Part shown: positions 45,401-57,262 of the stretch, piece by piece
Layout of the letters: each line of letters starts with the position of its first letter
Numbering within the stretch: the stretch's first letter is position 1
The notes under the pieces: generated by a model
The model's input: only the letters and a program-made list of their open reading frames with translations
Told to the model about the DNA's origin: nothing
The model's database searches: none
Made by a program: the position numbers and the translations under genes
From: Trogon surrucura
Lineage: Eukaryota; Chordata; Aves; Trogoniformes; Trogonidae
Reading direction: 5' to 3'
Assembly (NCBI GenBank): GCA_020746105.1
Contig: CM036635.1
Coordinates: forward strand, 10,558,001 to 10,622,000
Length of the DNA stretch: 64,000 nt

Positions 45401-48400
45401 GCCTGACTGTAACACATGGAGCCAAAGCCTCCCACCCTACAGCCCAGTCACTGGGAGGTGATTTTCCAGCCTGCTCTGAAGGCACAGATGCACTGTTCTA
45501 CCTGCCTGTCTCACACTGGAGCTGAGAGCAGGCAGGGAAGAGAGCCCCACTCGGGTCCAAGTATTCCCAGTTTGCATTTCGTGAGCCAGCCGGGCTCCTG
45601 GACAGCAGCACGTCCCCCACAGAGCATGGGCTTGGAGAGCAGCTCAGCTGTGATCTGCAGAGCACTGGGCATCCTGAACATCACTGACCATCCATGAACA
45701 TCAGCTGGTCCACAAAACAAATGCAATTACAAAGCCACATGCTTGCATTTCTGTGCAAGGGAAAGGGAGGTTCTGCTCCTAGTTATTTTCTGTGCCCAGT
45801 TTAAATGTTGGCATCTGTAAAGAAGAAACTATGATTTAACAGAACAATAGAACAATTTTTACCTAAGCATCAAGCTAACACCCTATTTCCAACCCATCAT
45901 TGGAGTTAGAAAGGAGATTTTTCTTTTTCCCTAAAGGGCCAAGTGATCCCTTAAAAAGTTGAGAATTTCTGGGGCACTGCCTGAGGCAAAGACATAGGTG
46001 AAAGAGGGGAAAGGATATGCCACAGGAAAAATCCACACAAAACAACAAAGAAATTTCCTGCTTTGGCGTTTCCTAGCTCTGACCTGGAGGGCTTGTGTTG
46101 CAAAAAACTTCTCTGTTGGTATAAAGAAGATTTAACCTTGACTCCCAAACTGCCATTGTTCGTCATATTAATGATTTCACCACACAACTATTTCAGAACC
46201 ATTTGTTCTCAAAGTTGCTTCAGGAATATAGTGAGGCTTCCATCGAAAGGAGAGTTTTACACTGAAATTTTTTCCAAATTTAAAGCAAGTTTCTATCTGA
46301 GTGTACGTGTAACCTGGAGCTCGTTCTGCCTTTGTTTCTCTGCTGCCAGGGAATCACGTCCCCTCCCCACTGGCATCCCTGTGCAAGCCTCACACAGCTC
46401 CAGCTCCTCTGCACCCACAACCAGCCCAGCTGGGCTGGAGCTAGCTTGGACATCCTTTATCCACTCACCACAACGCAGTTTGATCAACTGTAGCCAGTTA
46501 CTCTTCCACCTTTCCTTTCTTTTTTTTTTTTTCCCTAATCATCTAAGCAGTGCGTGCCTCCTACCACACACTCCTACACCTGCACAAAATGGTCCTGCTC
46601 ACATGTACAGGTTCCTCCTGTACATGCAAACTCAACAGAGCCAGGACACAGGCCTGAACATGAACTTGCATTCTACAGAGCTTGAAGGTTTATGACATTC
46701 CTGACCACGGGTTTCGACCCATGCCAACCAGCACCCTCCCAAACTGCGCCTGGGCACGGATCAGGGCAGAGCATGGGTGGGGAGCTGCTCCCGGGTTTTA
46801 TTGGGAGCCCGGGTACAGCCAGCTGAGCCCCTGGGGTGGAAGAGTCCTAAAATCAGGGAGCTCACAGTCCACTGTGCATTTTGTATCTCTGGCAGCCCTC
46901 GGATGGGTTTTGCAATAAAAGGGGATCAAGGCCAGCACCTTCTTGGGTGGCTGCAGGAACTTGCCACTGAGCTGCTGATGCGTTTGGGTCCTGCCAGTCC
47001 CCGGGCGTAACCACACACCTTGCCTGGGTGGGACTGCTGACATGTACCCGTGTGCAAACTCCAGGGCAAGCGCGAGAGTGGCGTGCGTTACAAACGAGGT
47101 GAAAAAGAAACCAGAACCCACCACTGGATTCTTGTAGCCCTCTGCTAATTAGGTGAGACGTGGTAAGACGGACCCCTGCTATCAGCCAAGCCAAGGGAAC
47201 ATAAATATTTGCAGGTCTAGGTCACCAGATCCATTATTTACTGCTCTGTCATATGACTTAAAGTTTGACATAAGACTTGAGGTTTTGGGGGGTTTTGTTG
47301 ATTTTGGTCTTTTTTTTCCTTTCGCTGTGAGCGTCCCTTGATTTCTCGCCAGTTAGGTAACGGCAAAAAGGGAGGGCTGCCTTCAAAATTCCACACATGC
47401 AAAACAATGATGCTACTGTGAACTTTGCCCATTAATTCCCGTTTACTGGGTGACACAAGGTGTTGGGTGCTATGAGCCAGAAAGGAACACGAGGCAGCCC
47501 TCTCAGCCTCCTGTCCTGCAGACACCGGTGCCACGGCAGCCCTGCGCGGCCACGCGCAGCAAGTGCTGCTTCCAGTGGGGTAAAAATACAATTGCAGCAG
47601 CAGGGACGCGTACAAAAACAGGCACCCCCTGCCCAAAACTTGGCCATGAGAGCCACAGTCTCTCAGTTCCTCTCTTTCAGTAGAAAAGTTTGCAAACTGG
47701 ACGCTGCCTACGAGTTCCCTGGCAATTCCTCTGCCAGAAAACGGGGAAGGGAAATGCTTTTTTTTTGTATTTGAAGGGAACATTTCATATTCAAGGGAAA
47801 GAGCTGTATTCATCTACATGGATTCCCCAGCCCAGGTTTCAAAGCCTCCTGTCAGTCAGTATCGCACTGCCAGGGTGATATCTTTTCAACGTGACTGGTT
47901 AGATACAAGCATTTCAAAGGTTTACTTTCCCTCTCCCCAGTAATCTGACTTTGCCCATCGGAGGGAGATTATATCCATCTTGGTTCAGGTATTTTCCACG
48001 GAGCAGCCCCCCGCTCCCCACTGGCTTCAGGCTCCCCCAGACTGCAAAAGAACCGTGTATTGCTGAAGTCCTGCTCTCTGCGGTTCCCTCTCCAGACCAT
48101 CTCTGGGGATATAATGTCAATCATAGGAGAAACAAGACTTCTGTAACCAGTGTATCGCAGAGGTAAAGGCACATATCCCTAACCCAGGGTCTGCAGACTT
48201 CCAGCAGCTTTATGCAATCATCCAGCTTGGCGCTGCAAGAGAGTTACAATTTAGTATTTCCCACTGGTGCTGCCCCCGACCCACTCTTTTCCCCCATCCA
48301 CGGGGGCTGGAGGCTACAGCTTGGCTCAGCGTGAGAGGATTGAGCTCTTCTGCCATGAGGGTTAGGAAGGGAGGGCAGCAGGAGGCAGCAGCATGCAGGG

Positions 48401-49639
48401 GAAAGGGATGGAGTAGGAGACAAGAAAGAGTCCTCTCTGAAACCCCTCATGTTTTGCTTCACCTTTTCCCTGGCTAAGAAGGGTGGAATACTTGTTTGGC
48501 TGTATTTAGTTTGTGTGGTTTCACAGTAGGAATGAGGGTGCTGGGGTGCCTTTCCAGCATCCCCCCATGCTCAGGGCAGCTCACGTTGCTTTTGTGTTCA
48601 GAAAATACCCCGAATCTCAGAGGAAGTTACTCTCCAAACTCTCCTGCTGCTGGTGGCTCTCCACAGGTTCGGTGGCTCGACAAGCAGGACCCATCACACC
48701 CCACCAATCTCCTGCGCATCCAGCTGGTCAGGCTGCACTATCGCTCTGCACACCAGGCACATTTTGGGGTTGTCTTAGCATTTTTCATACCAAACAAAGA
48801 CACGCTGCTGAGATCACACTGGGCTTCCCAGCAAAACTCTCCTGACCTGGGGAAATGCTAACACATGCCCTAAACCACAGGAGTTCCTTCGCAAACCCTC
48901 CAGGGTTCTGCACCACCATGGGCTGCCCTCCACCCTGGCTTCCCACGGGGTATCAGAGCGGTCACCCCAAACTGGAGGCAGCTCAAAACAAGCTGCCACA
49001 AACATACAAAGCTGAGAGGGCACAGCAGGCAAAGGAGAGGAGATGGGGAAGTTTAATTTTATACAGTCTGTAAGAAAGGAGATTAAATGGGGAGTGTGAT
49101 AACGCTATAAATACCTCCAGGGAAATACCATCAAAGGAGAAAGGGGGATTATTCAAATGATCTGGAAACGGTAAAACAAGGAGTGCTGGGGCCTGAAGCT
49201 ACAAATGGAAATATTCCAGGCAAGGCATTAAGAAAAACTGTCTCAGAAGCGAGAGTGATTATGTGCAGAAATCAGCTATCCCAGCAACGAGTCGGGGCCT
49301 TATCAGAGGTATTTGAAGATGGCATAAGCATGAGCTGGGAGATGTGGATGTGACCCAGGTGAGGAGGAGGGGTCAGACCTAAAATAGGCAGTTTGGAGCC
49401 CCCTCACCCAGGATGCTCCCATCCCTGATAGTTCACCATGAGCCCTGGCTGCACGACTTCAGAGCAGAGCCGCCACCTGCAAAGAGCTGCAGACCCAAAG
49501 GCACCCGCAGGTACCAGAGCCGGTCATCCCAAATGTACACGTTAGCACATGCCCAGGCACTCACCATCCTCTTCCCGTCCTATCTTCCAGCTTTTCTCCA
49601 CTTCTTGCATTCAGTTCCTTACCCTATGTCCGAGGAAAA
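42441..49639. other. long non-coding stretch
   Basis: No gene recognised. Frames of 190-210 codons occur at 44502-45074 (plus), 46063-46695 (plus) and 47238-47813 (minus). All three lack domains, start-context support or splice evidence. The last two cross low-complexity T runs (46520-46532) or are paired with frames on the other strand. An AT-rich patch at about 44040-44125 has TTAATAATTTAATTC and a TTTGCATCA site and could be regulatory. GTGAGT- and GTAAGT-type donors on the minus strand near 43150 and 43210 do not bound open exons of useful length. Confidence 0.5.
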
Positions 49640-49870
49640 CAGAGGTTAATGGGGCCATATGCTGACTTTTCTGATCCAGGATAAAATGCCATATAAAATA
49701 TTCCAGCCAGCCCGCCACTGTGTAACTTGGCAGAGTAGCGTAAGTAGCTAATGAGTATAGCTAAAGTTGGCTGTGTAATTAAAAGTGATATATTTTTATA
49801 TATAAATGATGAGTTTTCCATCCCCAAAGCTGATAAATTTCTCAGGCTAAATTTCTCAAGCTAAGAGCCT
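49640..49870. promoter_or_regulatory. AT-rich candidate regulatory element
   Basis: Contains CCATATAAAATATTCC (CArG-like/TATA-like) near 49690, AGCTAATGAGTATAGC, GTGTAATTAAAAGTGATA and ATTTTTATATATAAATGATGAG within about 180 bases. Sequence is complex between motifs. No transcript evidence; role inferred from motif clustering only. Confidence 0.2.
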
Positions 49871-52800
49871 TTTGTGGCCACTTTTTTTACACAGCACTAT
49901 TTTTTTTTCTCTGCTTCCCTCCAAAAAAAATGACCAGTTTTCCCATCTACTTAATGGGCTGTAAATACTTTTCTGCTAAGATGAAAAGTCCATTTGATTT
50001 GCATTAAATCTTCATCACTACGAGCGCTTAGCTGCAGGCTTGAGTATTGCTCAGATACTGACACAGAATCTTTTTTCTGGAAGCCTCCCCTTAAAGACCC
50101 CGAGGAGGAAGAAAAAAACCAAAAAGGGGGCAGTCAAAGTGAGAATGAAAACCCAAGGCAGCGCTTAGGATTGAGACACAAGGGTATTGCTAGTCCTGGG
50201 GTCTCCTCCACAGCCTCGGTGCTGCTGGAGTGAGGTGCTTGTGCTGTTCCAGAGCACCTTTGCTGCAGAGCCACTTAGAGAGCAGTACAGCATCTGCACT
50301 TCATCCTCATGCTCTAGACAAACAAGGCAAACTGAAAACTCTCCAGCTCCAGCAGAGCCAGGGCTGTCCATTCTGCCAGACAAGTGCTAGCACAGTCTTG
50401 TCTGAGGCTGAACTCACCCACCATCCCTGCAGGAGCACGAAGGATGAGCCTCAATTTGTGCTCCAGAGCTCTTTGTGGGGAAGAACTTCAAAGTAGCCAA
50501 CCTCCTGTACAGGGTCCCTGTGGGCCCCAGACTGCAGCACTGTGTGCATGAGCCAGTACCAGCAATCTGCTCTCCTAAAGATTTTGAGCTGCAGAGAGCT
50601 CAGTGGTGCTGCTGTCTTGCTGCCATTGTGCTGTCCTGCTCTCTCTGAACAGCCTCCAACTGCTGGTCCCAGCCCAAGATTTACATGCTCACGCACTCTG
50701 CCCTCATCCCTGGGTGCTCATCTTGCCAGATCGTCACCCACACATTGCTGCTCTTCTCAGCACGAACCCTGCTTTCTGTAGGTAGGACTAGTGCAATGGA
50801 CCCATGGCCCTAAGACCCTACTTTACTGTACAAAGTGCCAGGCCTTGCAAGAGCTTTACAGCCCCGGAATAGTAGCAGAAGGTCATTACTGCCATTGTAC
50901 TAATAGGTAAAGGTGTTCTTCCTAGGGTTATACACAGCCTGAAGAAGGGACAAGCCCTCAGCAACTGGGCATCCTTCTGGCGATGAACACGGATGCTCAC
51001 ACCTGAGCCAGCTCTGTACCACCCCAGCAGACACAAACCATCCCTGGGCAGGTCGTGGTGCTTCACCACAACAGGACGCAGCCCTCGGGAAGAGCCAGCC
51101 TTGCAGCACGGGGCCAGCAGACCCCAACAAGTGCTGGGGGACACGGTGACATCCCTGTCCCGGCCATCTTCATCCCCAGGGGCAGAGCTCGGCTGTCACA
51201 GGGAGCTGCTCGCTCTGGAGCTGACCCACAGAGAGACTGTGAGTGACAAGACCATCGACTCATAATTTTTAAATCCCTGCATGCCTCTGCAGCCCTTGGT
51301 GTCTTTTAAACAGCAAAACGCTGCTCCAGCCCTTTCCCCAGAGAGCATCAGCACAGACACTGGCCCAGCCCGTTCCCAGTGAGGAGCCAGCCCAGCAGCT
51401 GATGTAATGCTGCAATTAGGACTGGGTGAAGTCAGAATTTCTGCTCCAGGCCCACCCTTTGGATATCCTGTTGATCCCCTCAGGAAGGCAGCTCCCCACT
51501 CCCTGGGGTGTCCCCACAGAGCCACAGCCCATTGCTTGCTTCCCTCTAAAAACTGCCCCTACAAATCAAGAAGGCCATGCTGTCAGCAGCATGAACATGT
51601 TTATTAAGTGACAACGAGCCTCTTCCCCTCCAGCTCCCCTTTGACTCCTTGATTGCATCCATTTTTCAAGCTCATTAGCTTTCTCATTTCTCCCTTCAGC
51701 CTTCTCCCCCCTCTTACAATCCCAATGTCCAGTGAAAGGACCATCAGCAACAAGTTAAGTCCCCCATTTACCACTCACCCAGGGGGAGCATCTGCTGCAC
51801 GTTCACAGCACCGATTCCTTCTAGCCCCATGCCAGAGAAGGGCTGGTCGAGTTTCAACATTAGCATCAGGCTCAGACCAGGCAGGCAAAAGGAAAGAGGA
51901 AGGCAATGACACCAAAGGATTCCTGATGTTTTCCTAATGAAGCCAATAAACTCAGCAGACCCCAGCAGAGCTGTCAGACTGAGTCCCTGCTAAGGGCCAG
52001 ACAACTTGACTTTGACCAGGACTCAGATTATGACATTTTTAGAGCCACTCTCTGCCTTAGGCCCAGCCCCACCAAGTCCCCGTGCTCTGTTGCTCTGTCT
52101 ACATGTGTCACCTGCCAGCTGGACATGAACACCATCACTGTCCTTTCCATCCAGAGTTCTCCTGGGACATACCCTGCCAGGGTGTCAGTGCCTTTCCCAG
52201 CATACTGCTGGGCACAGATGCTGTCATCAGACAAAAAAAAGAAACATCCCCAAGCACAGGGCAGCCCTCAGGGCAAACAGCAGCTTTCACCACAGGTGGG
52301 ATAAACAGGAGATACTTCTGAATCTCTCCATTGGAGGAATCTGTCTCTCATCTGCACTGTGATGCTCCACAGGTACCAACTGTCAGCACAAGCATTGGTT
52401 CCAGGTAAAGCCAGAAGAGCTTCAAGTCACTGATCTTCCAGCCGATGCAGAAACATAGCGACATCTTCACGAACAGTGTCTGCACTGCTGTCCTTTTGGC
52501 CCCCACGTGCCATGCCAGGTGGCAGCGTTTCCTTTGAACGATATTCCAACCTGTATCAATCCCAGCTCAACGTCTCCTGAAACACAAAAGAGGACAGAAG
52601 AAGGCTCATGGCCAGCAGCTACATGCAGGTGAGGAGAGAACAGTCCTGCCCAGCACCAAAGCCTTTGGTCTGTCCTCAAACACAGGAACGCACACGCGGG
52701 GTCTTGAGCTGCCCTTTCAGCTTCGTGCTCAGCTCTCATCGCCTCAGCCTCTGATCTGGCTAGGTCTCCGTAGCTATGAATTGATCTGCATCAGTGCTTA

Positions 52801-53580
52801 AAAGCTGACTACTTTGCCTTTCTTCTCAGCAAATTGCAGATGATTTAGTACGTATTGCTGATTTTTGACAGTGATGAAGAGTAACGTCCCGAAACCGGGG
52901 TGCTCTCCATGAAGCCGGCGCTGAGCTTAGCATGGGGTCACGCTCCAGCCAGAAACCCTGTTCTGATTGTCAGCTCTTCCCTTGCAAGTGTACCCAGATA
53001 TTCTGTTCTTCTTTGCCTCTTCTCCTGCACAAGCAGGACTTAAAGGCTTCTGCAACCTGTTAAACTATTGGCATGCTGCAAAACAAGAGAGGCCATGCTG
53101 CAGTTGTAAATAACGTGATCCTATCGAATCCATGTTGCCAAAAGCAGTATCTAGCTACTGCTTGATCAAGATAGTCCGTGATCACAGTACTGAAGAGCAC
53201 GCACAGGGGAAGATCAGCAATGAAACCTGACCTGCAAACCAGAGCCCAGCAAGCTCCTCCGAACCCCTGCACTGGAGAGGGCAACTCCACTGCTCTGCAT
53301 GGACCCACCGGCAGCACCAGCTCTGAGGCCTGGACACCTCAAAATCCATCACAAGGGTGGAAGAGGCTTCTACCAAGGACCTTTCACTGTCACTCTAGTG
53401 CTCAAAGACAAGAACATGAGAACAGAGGCGAGGTGGGCAGAGAAACCCTTTCCAGAAAGGGCTGATGCTCATCCTGGGCTGCCAGCACAGCTTCCCCTCC
53501 CAGCTGTGGGCACACAAACGTTCCCACTGAGGCTGTTTATTGTCTCTGCCATAAAAAAAGTTTCAATCAAGCTGGGACAG
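49871..53580. other. non-coding stretch
   Basis: Moderately GC-rich unique DNA from 50.2 to 53.5 kb with many short overlapping ORFs on both strands. No repeat family, splice-supported exon or RNA gene was recognised. Confidence 0.5.
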
Positions 53581-54010
53581 TAAATTCTAGTTTAAATTAA
53601 ACAACCCCATTTACTCACAACGAAGGCTCTTCACAACCAAAATCCTGTGTCGGACAAGTAGTGCTTCAGAGCACAGATTTGGCTTATAGCATTTAAAGCA
53701 GCTGTCTTCATAAAAGCTAATAAAATACAGTTGGATAATTAAAAGCTTTAATTAAAAATGCAAAGTCCAAATAGTTTCATATTAACAAGGAAACTTGTTT
53801 TGACATCTGAAATTGCTGCACAAGCTAAATTCCCGTGTATTCTCTCCAGGCTATTTAGAGTTTGCTGCGTAGCTGGAAATGTCTCCTAACTCAGCCCAAT
53901 CACCATGTGTTGCTGGGGACGTGCACCAAAAATTGATGCCGCTTGTTTTACAACTTCACTTTTAATTATCGCAGTCTGAGGCAGCAGTGGGCTTATTTGC
54001 ATGCCAATCC
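53581..54010. promoter_or_regulatory. homeodomain/POU motif-rich candidate enhancer
   Basis: Contains TTTAAATTAAAC (53591 on), a perfect inverted repeat TAATTAAA-AGC-TTTAATTA at 53736-53754 within GATAATTAAAAGCTTTAATTAAAAATG, CACTTTTAATTATCGC (about 53958-53973) and a perfect octamer ATTTGCAT at 53995-54002. An inverted TAATTA pair is a classical target shape for paired-type homeodomain dimers, and the octamer is the POU-factor site. The intervening DNA is unique and ordered. Motifs are seen directly; enhancer function is inferred. Confidence 0.35.
53995..54002 (+). promoter_or_regulatory. octamer site (POU factor)
   Basis: Perfect ATTTGCAT, about 240 bases right of the inverted TAATTA pair. 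The consensus is known for OCT/POU proteins; occupancy is not shown by sequence. Confidence 0.35.
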
Positions 54011-54700
54011 CTGAACACAGCCTGGGGATGGAGCAGCTTGGCACTCCGGGGATAAAATATGTAACTCCGGGGCATGGGCTGCCAAGGCAAAATGAGAGCC
54101 GAGCAGAGCAGCAGAGCCAGCTTTGGGTGGAGGTTTCTCCAGCTCTGTCCTTAGCTGTGGCACTGGGGCGTGGGGCCCTGCAGTGCCACCACCAGGATCC
54201 CTGCCTGCAGCCAGGAGCACCCACTACATGAGTGCTGGGAAGTGAAATTAGGTGGGGCTACGCTGGGGACAAAGGAGGAACAGGACTGAGCCTGGTCTTG
54301 CAGCTGAAGGTGTGAGGTGGGTCCATGGCTGGTCCCACATCTATAACAGCTTAAAATGAGCAAGTTTTGTGGTTGTTTCTCCTTTCTGTCCATGCCAGGG
54401 TGAACTGGAAGCATATTTCTCCTACCTGAAATCTTACTTCTGGGAGGACAAGTGCAGGCATGGACACAGAGAGAGACGCTCCAGGTGTGGATGCAGCATG
54501 CTGCCAGGAGAAAGGAAACCTCAGCCTGCAAAGAGATTCTCTATCCTGCCCCTGGGATTGCTGGAGACTCACTGAAGCCCCGTGCTTCTCATATCCTAAT
54601 TTCATAGCTCCCTGAGTCCACGCAGCCAGTGGGAAGCCTCTGCATCAGCCACGCTGTTCACTTTGGACCCTCTACAGCATCAGATCCTCTTCTGCCAGGG
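54011..54700. other. non-coding stretch
   Basis: No gene recognised. Several short minus- and plus-strand ORFs overlap each other. No repeats. Confidence 0.5.
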
Positions 54701-54885
54701 CTGACGCATGGGTGCGATTTACAGCCCCTTTGCTCTACTTAGTGCGGAACAAAATGCTCTCGTAACGAGTACCGGTGAAACGGCAGTAAATCCATCAGTG
54801 CACCCTTAGGACTACACATCCGTAAGGCTTAAAACCAATGGGGACTGATTTAATTGTGTAATTTGACATTTCTCGTAACACAGAC
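54701..54885. promoter_or_regulatory. CpG-retaining candidate conserved element
   Basis: At moderate GC content, CpGs cluster (GGTGCGATTTAC, AGTGCGGAAC, CTCTCGTAACGAGTACCGG, AAACGGC, ATCCGTAAGG, TTCTCGTAAC), with a small inverted repeat CTCG-TAA-CGAG at 54759-54769 and AATTGTGTAATTTGAC downstream. CpGs in AT-rich unique sequence often mark constrained non-coding DNA. No ORF longer than 60 codons is involved. Confidence 0.22.
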
Positions 54886-55529
54886 CAAAGAGCCTCTCTA
54901 AGCACTAGCTGTTACACACCTACCACCAGAGCAACTCTTCTCTCAGCTACACGCAGCCACAGCCACTCATTCACAGGCCCTCAGTGGTGAAGCTACCCTG
55001 GACCTGGTTGTCACTGCTCTCACTATGGAAATGGGCATCTCCCCTCCAGCTTCATCTCTGAGACACTGGATCTTGTTAGACTATTTTATGAAACACCAGC
55101 TCTTGTCTCTCTGGGTCATAAGAAAGCAGATTTCTTTTTCCATTTCACACATTTTTATAGAAGTTAAATGAGAATAAACTGAAAACATTCGAATTTTGAT
55201 AGCCAATGGCTGTTGGTTTTGCCTCGTTTGATGTTTTATTTGTCTTTATACTTTATACAGGAATACTTTCAAAAATTAAAATCTGGTTTCTGGCCAATCG
55301 TTTGGTGAACAGTAGAACCACCATGCACAGATCTCCAAGTCTTGGTGCCTTTTCTTTTTCTCTACCCTAACTTGCCACTTCTGTTTTTGTTTTGCCTAGG
55401 GAGCACAATGAATGTTTATCCATCACAGTCCCAAGACAGACAGTACCTGGGATAACAGCACTGACTTGGCATTAACACCGCACTTGACCTAGATGCATTT
55501 CTCTGCCAGGTGGCAAATAGTTTCTCCCA

Positions 55530-55605
55530 CCCCTGCCTCAGTTTCCCCACTTGCAGAATGGAACAACGATGGACTCATCTCGTCTGCAAAGTGCTTTGTA
55601 AAAGC
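55530..55605 (+). repeat. MIR SINE 3' region
   Basis: The string CCTGCCTCAGTTTCCCCACTTGCAGAATGGAACAACGATGGACTCATCT...GCAAAGTGCTTTGTAAAAGC follows the MIR 3' half: the hallmark CCTCAGTTTCC-CATCTGTAAAATGG, a variable middle, and AAAGCGCTT-like end. It is an old, diverged copy with no coding capacity. Overlapping minus-strand frames of about 100 codons are shadows. Confidence 0.75.
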
Positions 55606-55974
55606 TTCTTTCTTCTGGCTCTGCTGACTTTTGGAGGGTGGAAATGCTGAGTTTCTCAGCAGTCCTTGCACCTCCACCAATCTGGCGCCTGCAGCTTGGC
55701 CCATCCTGCTGAAGAGCAACAGTGTGTGCGGGGAATTTGCTCTGCTTCTCACCCATTTGTTCCCTGGCCCTGGGTGCAAGGGGGTTGCAAAGGGCACTGT
55801 GGATCCCCAAAAGTCCCTTAGCAGAGTACGCGGCTAAATTAGCCCCCATCGGGACACCCTTACAGCAGTCATGGGGTACCATCGAGCTCTGAAAGCTGTG
55901 GTCACGACAAAAGCCACCGAAGGGAAGGGGAGCAGGACATCACCCAAGGCCAGAGCACCCCTCAGTCGCCCACC

Positions 55975-56380
55975 TTTAACGTGGGACCTCTATGGGGTCG
56001 CGACAAAGGGGCGGGGCTGGAGAGCCGGGAGACAGGGAAGGGACCGCATAGGAGTGCGGGGGGCCGGGGGCTGCAGGACCCTGGCCCTGCCACCGCTGGC
56101 AGGGGAGGAGGAGGCAGAGGAAGGCAGCGGAGCCAGCAGCGGGCTGAGAGCACCCTCCTGCGGGCTGGGAGCTGCGCTGCTGCTCCTCGCCTCGGGAAGG
56201 ACCTTCCCTCCCAGCCCGGAGCCTGTTCCCTGGCTCGTCCTGCTGGTTTCACACTTCTGCAGCTCCGGCTCCCTCTGGAGAAGGAAGGGCTGGGGGGTCT
56301 GGGCTGCTCCGGGGCGCTCTGCGTGGGGTCTCTCGGTGCCTCGCTCACAGGTCTCTGTTCTCGGTGCAGACCTGGGGGTG
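55975..56380. promoter_or_regulatory. CpG island with GC box
   Basis: About 400 bases of roughly 70% GC with some 25 CpGs, starting at GGGGTCGCGACAAA and including a consensus Sp1/GC box GGGGCGGGGC at 56008-56017. Frames of 264 codons (plus) and 255 codons (minus) cross this part on opposite strands; neither has a recognisable domain and both are explained by scarcity of stop codons at high GC. CpG islands usually mark promoters. Here it lies about 5.5 kb upstream of the plus-strand terminal exon candidate at 61.49 kb, which would be compatible with a promoter, though no linking exon was proven. Confidence 0.45.
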
Positions 56381-56647
56381 GGAGGACAGAGAGTGACCTT
56401 TCATCGCCCCAGTGCCACCCTGACCCTGAGAACTGAGCTGGGGGCTGAGACCATTTATCCAGGTGGAGCAGGAAAAACGGTCTCCTTCTGCCTGCGCACG
56501 GACACCAGCGTGGTGAGATCGACGTGGCACACACCACCATCCTTGGCAGGGGCAAAAAAAAATTGTCCTGGCAGTTTTCTTTCTTTAAAAGCCAAAAGTC
56601 AGGGTAGAGGGGCTCAGCAAAATGATACTCGAAGTGGGGCAGCAAGG

Positions 56648-56980
56648 TCATGTCATCACAAGTGACCCTGTAAAAGGACAAGGTCCTGCAGGGCTGGTTC
56701 CTACCGAACACATCCCTTTTGAGAGGCATCTCTGTATGACTGTGCCATGAAGAAAACTCTTACCCATTCTGCAAGAGAAGTTGCTCCCCAAGGTGCAGGT
56801 TTTACTTTCTAACCCTGTCTGGTCAATGCTTCTGTACATCATGGCAAGGTCAACAGCAGCTCCGAGTATCTCAACCTCAAAAACAGTAGCAGCTAAAGTA
56901 CATACTGTTGTCAAACAGCCCTTGATGCCAGTATTCAAATCTTCCAGGATGATGTGGGTACCGCTGTTTCCAGGGAGCGG
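56648..56980 (-). other. unrecognised protein-like minus-strand frame
   Basis: An open frame of over 100 codons on the minus strand, continuing upstream of its first ATG. It has protein-like composition rather than GC bias: GTHIILEDLNTGIKGCL, then an alanine/valine-rich hydrophobic stretch (TTVCTLAATVFEVEILGAAV), then DLAMMYRSIDQTGLESKTC. The plus strand is also open over 81 codons, and the DNA is of moderate GC. A minus-strand donor-like site (AATGG followed by GTAAGAG) lies at about 56763-56774. No domain was recognised. It could be an exon, a pseudogene piece, an old repeat or chance. It abuts the CR1 relic at 57.0 kb. Confidence 0.2.
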
Positions 56981-57024
56981 TGCTAGTCACTTTTTGACTG
57001 TCTCCAGGCCTTGCATCACACACT

Positions 57025-57262
57025 AAGGGAAAGAGCAAAATAGAAGAGAGTGGTTTTGAAACATAAGAGGAAACTTTTTTTACTGTAAAGGTGGTCAAAC
57101 ATCAGAAAGGTTTGCCCAGAGAGGTTTGGGTGTCTCCATCCTTGCAGATATTTAAACCCAACTGGACATTACCCGGAGCATTACCCAGCTGACCCTTCTC
57201 TTAGCGAGGGGCTGGACTCGAGAGCTCCAGAGGTCTCTGCTAACCACAGTGATTCTGTGCAA
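57025..57262 (+). mobile_element. diverged CR1 LINE 3' fragment
   Basis: Sense-strand CR1, more degraded than the others. It retains GTAAAGGTGGTCAAAC, GGTTTGCCCAGAGAGGTTTGGGTGTCTCCATCCTTGCAGATATT, CCCAACTGGACA, a GGGGCTGGACTCGAGAGCTCCAGAGGTC block and a single GTGATTCTGTG end. The ORF2 frame is broken. Greater divergence implies an older insertion. The 5' boundary is fuzzy. Confidence 0.88.

Noticed and set aside
46063-46695. 210-codon plus-strand frame
   Set aside because: Crosses a T run giving a phenylalanine stretch, has no domain, and no splice or promoter support.
47238-47813. 191-codon minus-strand frame
   Set aside because: Lysine-rich end comes from a T-rich tract; plus-strand frames of similar openness overlap; no homology recognised.
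55871-56729. Two frames of 264 (plus) and 255 (minus) codons
   Set aside because: Both occupy the same CpG island on opposite strands, lack any domain and are explained by scarcity of stop codons at high GC.
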